Positions 56,574-64,000 of a DNA stretch of 64,000 nt are shown here, in pieces. Source of the DNA: K189A clade bacterium. GTDB lineage: Bacteria > Pseudomonadota > Gammaproteobacteria > Pseudomonadales > Azotimanducaceae. The position numbers were made by a program, and so were the translations under genes. The notes below the pieces were generated by a model. That model was not told where the DNA came from, ran no database searches, and was given only the letters and a program-made list of their open reading frames with translations. The stretch's first letter is position 1, and the number at the start of each line of letters is the position of its first letter. The DNA is taken from assembly GCA_902565895.1 (NCBI GenBank), contig CACFGV010000002.1, positions 59,971-123,970 on the forward strand. Reading direction: 5' to 3'.

Positions 56574-57211
56574 TGTCTTTCCAGGATATCCACATGATGT
56601 GGTTGGCTTAGCCCAGGTATGGCGAGGGTTTCGGGACGGTACCTGTAAGGGCTACATGCCTCGTCTCCCTGCTCTGTTATGTTGGCCTCAGGAGCCTGAG
56701 TGCTGCTGAATACGAGCACGCGTCCATCCATTGCTAAGCCCGGCTCCAGTAATGGCCATAGGGTAGCTGCTGGCGCGACGGCTCGCGCAAGAATGGTATC
56801 TGCGGGTATTGACCAGCTCTTTGCTTGCGCCAGATCTTGTTCTACCAATTTAACGTTTCTCAATTGCAGCTGGCTTTTTACCACCTGAAGAAAACGCACA
56901 CGTTTAGCCATCCGGTCGCACAGAGTAAAGGCGCGTTCTGGATTAACTATTGCCAAAGGTACCCCCGGAAAGCCCGCTCCAGTGCCCACATCGACGACGA
57001 CTTTGCCTTTTAACAAATGGCTAACACTTAAGCTGTCAAGGACGTGCCGAGATATCAGCCGGTCGGTATCTTGCCGCGACACCAAGTTAATGCTGCGGTT
57101 CCATTTTTCTATCAGGACAACATAATCCACTAACTGTTGGGCCTGACGATCGGTAATAGTTAAACCTAACGCCTGGGTACCCGCGCACAGTTGATCGTAT
57201 TGCGGGTTCAG
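56570..57211 (-). CDS. rsmG: 16S rRNA m7G527 methyltransferase RsmG, apparent CTG start
   Basis: SAM-dependent methyltransferase for G527 of 16S rRNA. The motif [33 protein letters not shown] and [16 protein letters not shown] are canonical. The first standard start in frame is a GTG at 57130, which would drop about 27 N-terminal residues. Upstream the frame stays open and family-like ([29 protein letters not shown]). A CTG at 57211 overlaps the mnmG stop as CTGA and gives 213 residues, the normal RsmG length. I therefore propose CTG as start; the GTG is the conservative alternative. Confidence 0.85.
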   Translation of the reverse strand: MNPQYDQLCAGTQALGLTITDRQAQQLVDYVVLIEKWNRSINLVSRQDTDRLISRHVLDSLSVSHLLKGKVVVDVGTGAGFPGVPLAIVNPERAFTLCDRMAKRVRFLQVVKSQLQLRNVKLVEQDLAQAKSWSIPADTILARAVAPAATLWPLLEPGLAMDGRVLVFSSTQAPEANITEQGDEACSPYRYRPETLAIPGLSQPHHVDILERH

Positions 57212-59076
57212 AGGGACGCCGCTTTTTTGGCATGGATTAACAGAACGGATAGCGCCGCGGGCGTCATACCAGGGATCCGCGCAGCCCGTGCTAACGAGGC
57301 AGGCCGTTGCTGATCAAGTTTCTGCCGCAACTCATTAGATAGCCCATCAATGCTCAAGTAGTCTATTTGCTCGGGTATTTGCATAGTTTCGTGGCGCCGA
57401 ATCTTGGCGATCTCATCGTCTTGGCGCTTTATGTATCCTGCGTACTTGGTCTCGATTTCAAGCTGACGTAATACTGTGATGGCTTGCTCGTTTGACGTTT
57501 CTATGCCCAAAGCCTCAGAGACTGTTTCGACGGTGACCTCTGGGCGACGCAATGCGTCAAGCAATGTTGTTTCTTTGCGCAGGCCTAGTGACAACCTCTG
57601 ATCTAAATCGCTGCCCGGCATGATGCAGTTGCCGGCGAAGTCCTTCTTCAATGCAGCCAGTTCTCGCATCTTTTGTTCATAAAACCGTTGGCGCGCTGAA
57701 CTGATAACGCCTAGTTTTGACCCTATTGGGGTCAAGCGTTGATCTGCGTTGTCTTGTCGCAAACGCAGTCGAAATTCCGCTCGGCTGGTGAACATTCGAT
57801 ACGGCTCTGTAGTACCTAGGTTAATAAGGTCATCCACTAACACGCCGATGTACGCTTCGTCCCGACGCGGCTCCCAAAAGGCTTGATCTTGAACCTTTCG
57901 AGCGGCGTTTATCCCTGCCAGTAGACCCTGGGCGCCAGCCTCTTCGTAGCCCGTCGTACCATTTATCGGCCCGGCAAAGAACAAACCATCTAGGGCCTTT
58001 GTCTGCAACGAATAGGTTAAGTCTCGAGGATCAAAATAGTCGTATTCAATGGCATAGCCTGGCCGCGAGATATGCGCCTGTTCAAATCCGCTCATGGATC
58101 TAACAAAGGCCATTTGCACATCGAATGGCAAGCTGGTTGAAATGCCATTGGGGTACAGCTCAGTGGTCGTTAACCCCTCAGGTTCAATAAAAATCTGATG
58201 CTGCGTTTTTTCCGCAAAGCGAACAACCTTGTCTTCAATGCTCGGACAATAGCGTGGCCCGACACCCTCTATGGCACCACTGTACATTGCAGATCTCGAT
58301 AAATTGTCTCGAATGATTTCGTGAGTTAGTTCATTAGTGTAGGTGATATGACAGGCTGTTTGGCTAGGGTGGTCCTGGCGCTTACCCATAGATGACATAA
58401 CAGGTCTAGGTTCGTCACCAGGCTGCTGTTCAAGCTTTGAAAAATCCACCGAGCGGCCATCAATGCGCGGTGGCGTTCCCGTTTTCAGTCGTCCTACCCG
58501 AAACGGCAACGCGCGCAGACGTTTTGCCAAGGCGTTAGAGGGCGCATCGCCTGCTCGGCCGCCAGGTTGCTGTTCGTGTCCAATATGGATTTTACCGCCC
58601 AGGAAGGTGCCAGTAGTAAGCACCACGCTGGAAGCATAAAAGTCCAGTTCCATTTGTGTTTTACAGCCAATTACTCGGCCTCCTTCAACTATCAAATCCA
58701 CAACCGATTGCTGAAATATGCTTAGGTTTTCTTGATGCTCCAAAATTTTTCGAACGGCGTTCTTATAAAGCGCTCGATCGGCCTGGGCGCGCACCGCCCT
58801 GACTGCTGGCCCTTTGCTGGAATTCAATACACGGAAGTGAATGCCCGCCTGATCTGTGGCTCGGGCCATTACTCCATCTAGGGCGTCTATTTCTGCCACC
58901 AAGTGGCTTTTACCAATGCCGCCAATAGCAGGGTTGCAGGACATTTGGCCGATTGTTTCGATGTTTTGGGTCAGTAACAGCGTACGCGCACCCATACGTG
59001 CTGCCGCGGCCGCGGCTTCTGTTCCTGCGTGGCCGCCGCCAATGACCAACACATCGAATTGTTCGGGATACCGCAT
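57208..59076 (-). CDS. mnmG: tRNA U34 modification enzyme MnmG (GidA)
   Basis: FAD enzyme that with MnmE adds cmnm5 to U34 of tRNAs. The 622 residues begin with the FAD motif [20 protein letters not shown] and [20 protein letters not shown]; also [12 protein letters not shown] and [13 protein letters not shown]. Ends [16 protein letters not shown], the stop overlapping the presumed rsmG start. Confidence 0.99.
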   Translation of the reverse strand: MRYPEQFDVLVIGGGHAGTEAAAAAARMGARTLLLTQNIETIGQMSCNPAIGGIGKSHLVAEIDALDGVMARATDQAGIHFRVLNSSKGPAVRAVRAQADRALYKNAVRKILEHQENLSIFQQSVVDLIVEGGRVIGCKTQMELDFYASSVVLTTGTFLGGKIHIGHEQQPGGRAGDAPSNALAKRLRALPFRVGRLKTGTPPRIDGRSVDFSKLEQQPGDEPRPVMSSMGKRQDHPSQTACHITYTNELTHEIIRDNLSRSAMYSGAIEGVGPRYCPSIEDKVVRFAEKTQHQIFIEPEGLTTTELYPNGISTSLPFDVQMAFVRSMSGFEQAHISRPGYAIEYDYFDPRDLTYSLQTKALDGLFFAGPINGTTGYEEAGAQGLLAGINAARKVQDQAFWEPRRDEAYIGVLVDDLINLGTTEPYRMFTSRAEFRLRLRQDNADQRLTPIGSKLGVISSARQRFYEQKMRELAALKKDFAGNCIMPGSDLDQRLSLGLRKETTLLDALRRPEVTVETVSEALGIETSNEQAITVLRQLEIETKYAGYIKRQDDEIAKIRRHETMQIPEQIDYLSIDGLSNELRQKLDQQRPASLARAARIPGMTPAALSVLLIHAKKAASL

Positions 59077-59121
59077 GTCTTTAGCCCCTGGGTTTGCGCG
59101 GGCGCGACAGTATAGAGACTG

Positions 59122-59142
59122 AACGCCTTTTTAAAAGGCGTT
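59122..59142 (-). promoter_or_regulatory. Palindrome after mnmE
   Basis: AACGCCTTTTTAAAAGGCGTT is a near-perfect palindrome starting at the mnmE stop and lying before mnmG. It lacks a T run on the minus strand, so attenuation or mRNA processing is more likely than full termination. Confidence 0.5.
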
Positions 59143-60539
59143 TATTTACCAATACAGAATTCTGAAAAGATCTTACCCAGCAATTCATCCGCCGTTAACT
59201 CCCCGGTAATGCTGCCCAAGTGATGCTGAGCATGGGTTAGCTCCTCGGCAACCAATTCTGTCGCAAGCCCCTTTTCAATGCCCTGTTGCGCTCTAAAGAT
59301 TTGCACCGCTGCAATTTTTAGCGCTTCAATATGACGCGTGCGTGCAGTGAACTCAGCATTGTCCTGACCAAATCCAACCTGTTTTTGAATCGCTGCACGC
59401 AAATCATCCAGTCCTTGCCCGGTCAACGCAGAAACCGCAACGTTTGCATGGGCTGGTATGTGCACAGATTGGTCCACCAAGTCGACCTTATTAGCAACAA
59501 TAAGAATCTTCGGCGGCTCTAGATTCTGCGCGAGCGCTTGGTTTTGCACCTCTGCAACAAGGTTTTCCATTTGCGACCTTTGCAGGTCTGGCGCTGCTAC
59601 GACTAACAACACCAGATCAACCTCGGTCATTTGTGCTCTAGCACGGGCCACGCCCTGTTGCTCCACTTTATCGACGCCGGACCGAATACCCGCCGTGTCC
59701 ACCAAGCGAATCGGCAAACCATTGATCAGCAGATCAATCTTCAACAAGTCTCGCGTGGTTCCCGGAATGTCTGTAACAATCGCCGCGTCTTCGCCCACAA
59801 GCGCGTTTAACAAACTGGATTTACCGACGTTGGGTGATCCGATCAGCGCCACTTGGATGCCATTGTTTAATAGCCGCCCTTGATCGGCTGTGGCTAGAGT
59901 CTGCTGCAATTGTTCGGCCAGCGACCGAAGTTTCTCCACCACACCCGCCTGCTCTAGGATCTCTATATCTTCATCTGGAAAATCGATCGCTGCTTCAAGT
60001 TGCACACGCAAACTAACCAGGTTGTCCTTAATTTCGTTAACGCGCGCTGAGAAGGTTCCTTTGAGGGTGTTAAGTGCCGCTCTGGCTGCAGCGACTGAAG
60101 TGCTCGCTATGAGATCCGCGATACCTTCCGCTTGAGCCAAATCAAGTTTTCCATTGTGGAAAGCTCGTTCACTGAATTCTCCGGGTCTGGCTATACGCGC
60201 ACCGGCAGCGCACAAAGCAGTTAGCAAGCGTTGTTGAACCACCGGTCCGCCGTGGCCTTGAAGCTCCACCACTTCTTCTCCTGTAAAAGAATGAGGTTGT
60301 GGAAACCACAGCGCGATGCCGTCGTCTAAGCGTTCGTTTTGATGAGTAAATTCACAATAGACTGCCTTGCGGGGCTTCAACGGCTTGGCACAAAGGGTCT
60401 CGGCGACCTTTTTAGCGCCAATCCCAGATATACGTACCACACCTATACCGCCCTGGCCGGGCGGTGTGGCTATGGCGCAAATAAGATCTTGGTCAACAGC
60501 AGCGATCATCGTGGGACCGTTGGCCAAGCCATAAGTCAT
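59142..60539 (-). CDS. mnmE: tRNA modification GTPase MnmE (TrmE)
   Basis: Partner of MnmG. The 465 residues include DLICAIATPPGQGGIGVVRI, GAVEL-like EEVVELQGHGGPVV, the G1 GSPNVGKSSLLNAL, DIPGTTRD, DTAGIR, NKVD, and the C-terminal FCIGK with the catalytic Cys. The ATG at 60539 abuts the yidC stop; the ATG at 60509 fits the family start as well. Confidence 0.98.
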   Translation of the reverse strand: MTYGLANGPTMIAAVDQDLICAIATPPGQGGIGVVRISGIGAKKVAETLCAKPLKPRKAVYCEFTHQNERLDDGIALWFPQPHSFTGEEVVELQGHGGPVVQQRLLTALCAAGARIARPGEFSERAFHNGKLDLAQAEGIADLIASTSVAAARAALNTLKGTFSARVNEIKDNLVSLRVQLEAAIDFPDEDIEILEQAGVVEKLRSLAEQLQQTLATADQGRLLNNGIQVALIGSPNVGKSSLLNALVGEDAAIVTDIPGTTRDLLKIDLLINGLPIRLVDTAGIRSGVDKVEQQGVARARAQMTEVDLVLLVVAAPDLQRSQMENLVAEVQNQALAQNLEPPKILIVANKVDLVDQSVHIPAHANVAVSALTGQGLDDLRAAIQKQVGFGQDNAEFTARTRHIEALKIAAVQIFRAQQGIEKGLATELVAEELTHAQHHLGSITGELTADELLGKIFSEFCIGK

Positions 60540-62252
60540 TCACTTACTGGTGGCTCGCTCTTTTTCCACTTGCCGATAAACAAAGGTTTGCTGAGCAATG
60601 GATAGTAAATTGTTGACTAACCAATACAGCACCAGACCCGCTGGAAAAAATAAAAACAGCACCGTAAACATAATGGGCATCATCTTCATTATCTTTACCT
60701 GCATTGGATCCCCAACCTGAGGGTTCAACGCCTGCATTAGGTAAGTACTGGCACCCATAAGCAGAGGCAATATGAAATAAGGGTCCATCGCCGAGAGATC
60801 ATTTATCCAAAATAAGAAGGGTGCCTGACGCAATTCAACCGATTCTAGTAACACCCAATATAGAGCTAAGAAAATCGGCATCGGCAGCAGCATGGGCAAG
60901 CAACTTCCTAATGGATTAGCGCCTTCTTTTTTGTACAACGCCATCATTTCCCGGGACAGTTTTTCCCGATCGTTGGCGTAACGTTCTTGGATTCTTTTCA
61001 TCGCCGGCGCCACTCGGCGCATATTCGCCATGGAGCGGTAACCCTTTGCGGAGACCCAGTACAACGCGCCTTTTACCAATAGGGTCAGCAAGATAATCGC
61101 CATGCCCCAATTGCCAGTCACCGTGTGAAAATAGTTAAGAAATTTGAACAGCGGTTCGGCGATCCACCACAAAAAACCATAGTCCACGGTCATATTGAGG
61201 TAGGGCGCTATTTGTTCTAGTCGAATTTGGTCTTTAGGTCCGGCGTAAAAACCAGCCTGCCAGACCCCTTGGCCTCCCGGGGCGATTTGCTTGGCTTGGC
61301 CTATTGTTCTGTATAAGTAGTTCCCGTCTCGGCTGCGACTGGCCTCAAACCTGTTTTGTTCGTTTACCGGCGGCACCCACGCTGATAGAAAGTAATGCTG
61401 CAGGAACGCAATCCAACCGCCTTGCTGAGTAAACCCCACCGATTGCTCATCTATGTCACCGAACTCTAGCTTTTCATAACGGTTCTCGACGGTAGTGGTG
61501 GCACCGCCGTAGAAAGGTTGTGGTGCTAGAAAAAAAGACTCCTGCAGAGTAGGCGGCAACCGATCGCGCTTTATTTGGGCGAACATTCCGGCCTCGAAGG
61601 GGCTGGTCTTGTTGTTAACGACCCGATATTCAACGTCGACCAAGTAGTCATCAGCTCTAAATCGGAAAATCTTCTCCACTGGGTTGCCGGCAACATCAGC
61701 GCGCAGAACCACTTCCAGTTCATCTTGATCCAATTCGTAGGAGGTTCGTTCGCTGCTGAACAGCGGTCTTTCGCCATTACTGTCTGTACCGTCGGCGCCA
61801 ATCAAGCCACTCTGGGCCACATAGATGCGCTGTTGGCCTTGATCTAACAGAACAAATGGAATGTCAGGATCATCGATCTGTACCGGAAACTTTGGTAACA
61901 AAACTCGTACGACGTCGCCGCCCTCAAGATCTATCCACATTTTTATCGATGGCGTTGTAACAGTTATTAATCTGTCCGCAGAGTAAGGTTCTGTTGTTGC
62001 TGATTGCGGTTGCACATCATTGCTAGGCAGCGGCATCGCAGGAATGTCGTCATTAACAGCATCAGTCGGTTGTGACCGTTCAGTAGGTATAGCATTCCTA
62101 GCCGATTCAATACCCGCAATTTCTGGCTCTACGGAGTAATAGTCCGTTGTGCGCGCTTCTTGAGCGTCTTCGTTCCAAGCTAAGATAAGTAGGTAGCCCG
62201 TGGCAGCTAAACCGATCAGCAGCACAATTCGTTGAATCTCAGCCGGTAACAT
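60540..62252 (-). CDS. yidC: Membrane protein insertase YidC
   Basis: Inserts and folds inner-membrane proteins. The 570 residues have an N-terminal anchor (IQRIVLLIGLAATGYLLIL), a large periplasmic domain (about residues 80-330), then the insertase core: NWGMAIILLTLLVKGALYWV, ANMRRVAPAMKRIQERYAND and KEGANPLGSCLPMLLPMPIF. Overlaps yidD by 14 bases. Confidence 0.98.
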   Translation of the reverse strand: MLPAEIQRIVLLIGLAATGYLLILAWNEDAQEARTTDYYSVEPEIAGIESARNAIPTERSQPTDAVNDDIPAMPLPSNDVQPQSATTEPYSADRLITVTTPSIKMWIDLEGGDVVRVLLPKFPVQIDDPDIPFVLLDQGQQRIYVAQSGLIGADGTDSNGERPLFSSERTSYELDQDELEVVLRADVAGNPVEKIFRFRADDYLVDVEYRVVNNKTSPFEAGMFAQIKRDRLPPTLQESFFLAPQPFYGGATTTVENRYEKLEFGDIDEQSVGFTQQGGWIAFLQHYFLSAWVPPVNEQNRFEASRSRDGNYLYRTIGQAKQIAPGGQGVWQAGFYAGPKDQIRLEQIAPYLNMTVDYGFLWWIAEPLFKFLNYFHTVTGNWGMAIILLTLLVKGALYWVSAKGYRSMANMRRVAPAMKRIQERYANDREKLSREMMALYKKEGANPLGSCLPMLLPMPIFLALYWVLLESVELRQAPFLFWINDLSAMDPYFILPLLMGASTYLMQALNPQVGDPMQVKIMKMMPIMFTVLFLFFPAGLVLYWLVNNLLSIAQQTFVYRQVEKERATSK

Positions 62253-62511
62253 TTTCCACCTCTACTTTTTTACACTTCGGGTCAGGCACCGGGTCTGCCC
62301 CTCCTTCGCTCCATGGGTTACAACGCAAAAGCCGCCAGGTGGCCATGAGCAATCCCCGCCACGGTCCGTGCATCTGAATGGCTTCGATGGCATAACTTGA
62401 ACAAGTTGGATAATACTTACAACAAGCGGGTGAAAATGGACTCACCGCAAATTGATACGTCTTAATCAGACCCACTAAGGCCGAGGTTAGCATTGATTTG
62501 ACCATGCTCAT
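62239..62511 (-). CDS. yidD: Membrane insertion efficiency factor YidD
   Basis: Ninety residues: LIKTYQFAVSPFSPACCKYY, PTCSSYAIEAIQMHGPWRG and LRCNPWSEGGADPVPD, all diagnostic. Start overlaps the rnpA stop (ATGA). Confidence 0.97.
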   Translation of the reverse strand: MSMVKSMLTSALVGLIKTYQFAVSPFSPACCKYYPTCSSYAIEAIQMHGPWRGLLMATWRLLRCNPWSEGGADPVPDPKCKKVEVENVTG

Positions 62512-62867
62512 TTGTCTCCACCCGGGTTAGGTTGCTCAACCAACGTGCTGAAATGCTTTTGCAACGCCACCGCCAACTGCTGCTTAGAGACCTTCCCGAA
62601 TACTTGAACGACTATATCGAGTGCAGGCAGTCGCCCCTGGGCTGTGCGAAATTGCTCTCTGATAACTCTTTTGACTAGATTTCGGTCGTATGCCTTGGCA
62701 ATGCCACGCTTGGGCACAATGAGCCCTAATCGGGCACGCCCAGCTGCGTTGGGTTGGGCTTTAAGCTGCACAGGTCCTTTTACTACTTTTATATCAGCTC
62801 TGCGGAGCACCTGAGTATATTCAGTGCTATTAAGAAGCCGGGCTTGCTTCGGAAGACCCAGGCTCAT
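62508..62867 (-). CDS. rnpA: Ribonuclease P protein component RnpA
   Basis: Protein subunit that helps the RNA of RNase P mature tRNA 5' ends. From the ATG at 62867 the start LPKQARLLNSTEYTQVLRRA fits the family; the conserved core is GLIVPKRGIAKAYDRNLVKR with VIREQFR. The frame is open to 62915, but that start would overlap rpmH. 119 residues. Confidence 0.95.
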   Translation of the reverse strand: MSLGLPKQARLLNSTEYTQVLRRADIKVVKGPVQLKAQPNAAGRARLGLIVPKRGIAKAYDRNLVKRVIREQFRTAQGRLPALDIVVQVFGKVSKQQLAVALQKHFSTLVEQPNPGGDK

Positions 62868-62874
62868 CAGTTGA

Positions 62875-63009
62875 TCAAACAGTGAGTCTTTTACGACCCT
62901 TCGCTCTGCGCGCATTCAACACCTGTCGCCCTGCTTTAGTAGCCATGCGAGCACGGAAGCCGTGGGTACGTTTGCGCTTTAAGTTACTGGGTTGGAATGT
63001 TCTTTTCAT
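62875..63009 (-). CDS. rpmH: Ribosomal protein L34
   Basis: Forty-four residues, [19 protein letters not shown] through a basic end KGRKRLTV. This is the universal bL34 sequence of gammaproteobacteria. It is followed after 7 bases by rnpA and preceded by a strong sigma-70 promoter. Confidence 0.98.
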   Translation of the reverse strand: MKRTFQPSNLKRKRTHGFRARMATKAGRQVLNARRAKGRKRLTV

Positions 63010-63088
63010 CGTTAACGTCGACTCTTAAATGACCTTCAGAAGACTACGGGAAGCCGTTAACGAAAGGTCGTGGTTTTTCGGGGCCGCG

Positions 63089-63117
63089 ATTCTATGAACT
63101 GGTTTTAAGCCTGTCAA
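63089..63117 (-). promoter_or_regulatory. Sigma-70 promoter of rpmH-rnpA
   Basis: On the minus strand TTGACA, a 17-base spacer, then TAGAAT: a consensus -35 and near-consensus -10 about 80 bases before rpmH. Confidence 0.88.
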
Positions 63118-63772
63118 TCAATTGGATTTATATATAAAGGGATATTGTTGTTTGTTATTTAAGGCGGTTTGCTCTGTGGGAAAACGCTGTAAGTGGTTGT
63201 AAGAAAATGCGTTGCGATGATCTATTTACTGTGGACAACCTCGGCGCAATTGCGGCGCAACGATGGGATAAAAAAGTTGTTAAAAGTTATCCACAGGTTG
63301 TCATCGGACTTGCGCACAACCTGTGATGAAACTCGACATCGTGTTGCAAAAAAAAGGCGCTGCTAAGCGTCTGAAAAAAAAGCAATAGGTGATTTTGTAG
63401 TGAAAAAGTTATTGCAAACATAGATCTTAGTTAGACCATGGGAATACAATGCGAGCGGAAGGGAAGGGCTGGCCGATGAAGATTAAAAGAGTTGTTAGCT
63501 CATAATTAGATAGCAGCACGGTGAATCGATATACAGGCGCACCATTCGTCATAACTCTATCCAATTCAGGCTCATTGCGTGTTATGCACGGTAGCGTGGT
63601 CAAGAGGGTTAAATGATCGCAAGCGCTTTGGACGGACGAAAACCGAGGCTGAAAGCCTTAGCACAAAAGCAAAAACGCAAAGGTGAAAGTTAAAGCACAA
63701 AACACGTTCAGAGACGTCTAGATAGCAAGAACAAGCAGCAAGTTAAGAGATTTTTACGAGGCGACACTTAAG
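63118..63772. other. Putative chromosomal replication origin (oriC)
   Basis: The region between rpmH and dnaA, where oriC lies in Pseudomonas-type chromosomes. An A+T-rich stretch (TTTATATATAAAG near 63127, then a T-rich run) is a possible unwinding element. DnaA boxes are TTATCCACA at 63287-63295 (perfect), TTGTCCACA on the minus strand at 63230-63238, TTGCGCACA at 63310-63318 and TTATGCACG at 63582-63590. No gene is visible in this stretch. Confidence 0.75.
63292..63325. repeat. Inverted repeat at the central DnaA boxes
   Basis: CACAGGTTGT (63292-63301) and ACAACCTGTG (63316-63325) are perfect reverse complements. The left arm overlaps the end of the perfect DnaA box, and the right arm overlaps the end of the TTGCGCACA box. 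Confidence 0.7.
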
Positions 63773-64000
63773 GTGACATCAACAATTTGGCAACAGTGCT
63801 TAGCACAATTAGAAGTGGAACTCGGCCAAAAGCAGTTCGAGACCTATATAAGGCCGTTGCAAGCTAACTTTGACTCTGGTCAGTTGACGCTGAGGGCGCC
63901 CAACGTTTACGTAGAGGAACACGTTCGCCACTCGTATTTGGAGCGCATTGCTGAATTTCTTGATGGTGTAGAAGATCTAGCGCCGATAGAGCTCTCTGTC
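63773..64000 (+). CDS. dnaA: Replication initiator DnaA, N-terminal part
   Basis: Domain I of DnaA: starts at a GTG (as in E. coli) with TSTIWQQCLAQLEVELGQKQ, FETYIRPLQANF and LTLRAPNVYVEEHVRHSYL. A GAGG element lies about 12 bases upstream. The gene runs off the window after 76 codons. Opposite in direction to rpmH, as usual. Confidence 0.97.
   Translation, partial: MTSTIWQQCLAQLEVELGQKQFETYIRPLQANFDSGQLTLRAPNVYVEEHVRHSYLERIAEFLDGVEDLAPIELSV

Noticed and set aside
54850..57211. parS site near parAB
   Set aside because: I looked for TGTTTCACGTGAAACA-like palindromes around parA, parB and elsewhere and saw none; CACGTG at about 53660 and 29730 lacks the flanks.

Overview
The window looks like chromosomal DNA from a polarly flagellated, probably marine gammaproteobacterium. 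It carries a gammaproteobacterial oriC neighbourhood (dnaA, rpmH, rnpA, yidD, yidC, mnmE, mnmG, rsmG, parA, parB, atpIBEFHAGDC, glmU, glmS). It also carries a flagellar locus with Vibrio/Pseudomonas-type features: FlhF, FlhG, FliA, FlgM, sigma-54 and sigma-28 promoters, a PomA-like stator, and the outer-membrane ring proteins FlgP and FlgT. The genus cannot be fixed from the sequence alone. I saw no rRNA, tRNA, CRISPR array or intact insertion sequence.

Layout. (1) 0-14.2 kb: the end of one flagellin, a frameshifted TPR/methyltransferase gene, a divergent second flagellin, two FliS-type chaperones, and a motor operon with one MotA/PomA and two successive MotB-type proteins. Then come a ClC protein lacking both transport glutamates, a manC gene with a broken N-terminus, a secreted Sel1-repeat protein and a third FliS-like protein. 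(2) 14.2-28.8 kb, minus strand: flgB, a complete flagellin gene, then flgC, D, E, F, G, H, I, J, K, L. Finding a flagellin between flgB and flgC is unusual. FlgE and FlgK are very large, FlgJ lacks its muramidase domain, and FlgK and FlgL share related inserted modules. (3) 28.8-39.7 kb: divergent flgA with sigma-54 promoters, flgM-flgN, fliK with an orphan FlhB C-terminal protein, a lipoprotein/flgT/flgP group, then flhA, a degenerate flhF, flhG and fliA. (4) 39.7-44.3 kb: an A+T-richer accessory block next to the 3' end of glmS, the classic Tn7 attachment position. It holds a GIY-YIG nuclease with five tandem repeats, small hypothetical genes, and a perfect 13-bp inverted repeat near its ends. 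(5) 44.3-64 kb: the conserved glmS-glmU-atp-par-rsmG-mnmG-mnmE-yidC-yidD-rnpA-rpmH block on the minus strand, then a putative oriC and the start of dnaA on the plus strand.

How it fits together. The visible promoters suggest the usual flagellar hierarchy. Sigma-54 sites precede flgB, flgA and flhA (rod, hook, P-ring chaperone, export gate). Sigma-28 (FliA) sites precede a flagellin, fliS, a fliS-like gene and flgMN (late genes). The flagellin inside the flgB operon would escape this and be made with the rod and hook. A palindrome between the divergent flgB and flgA sigma-54 promoters is a plausible activator site. The most unusual items are the flagellin in the rod operon, the tandem MotB paralogues, the inverted conservation pattern of the second flagellin, its long leader hairpin, the degenerate FlhF, the multi-repeat GIY-YIG nuclease near the glmS end, and the apparent CTG start of rsmG.
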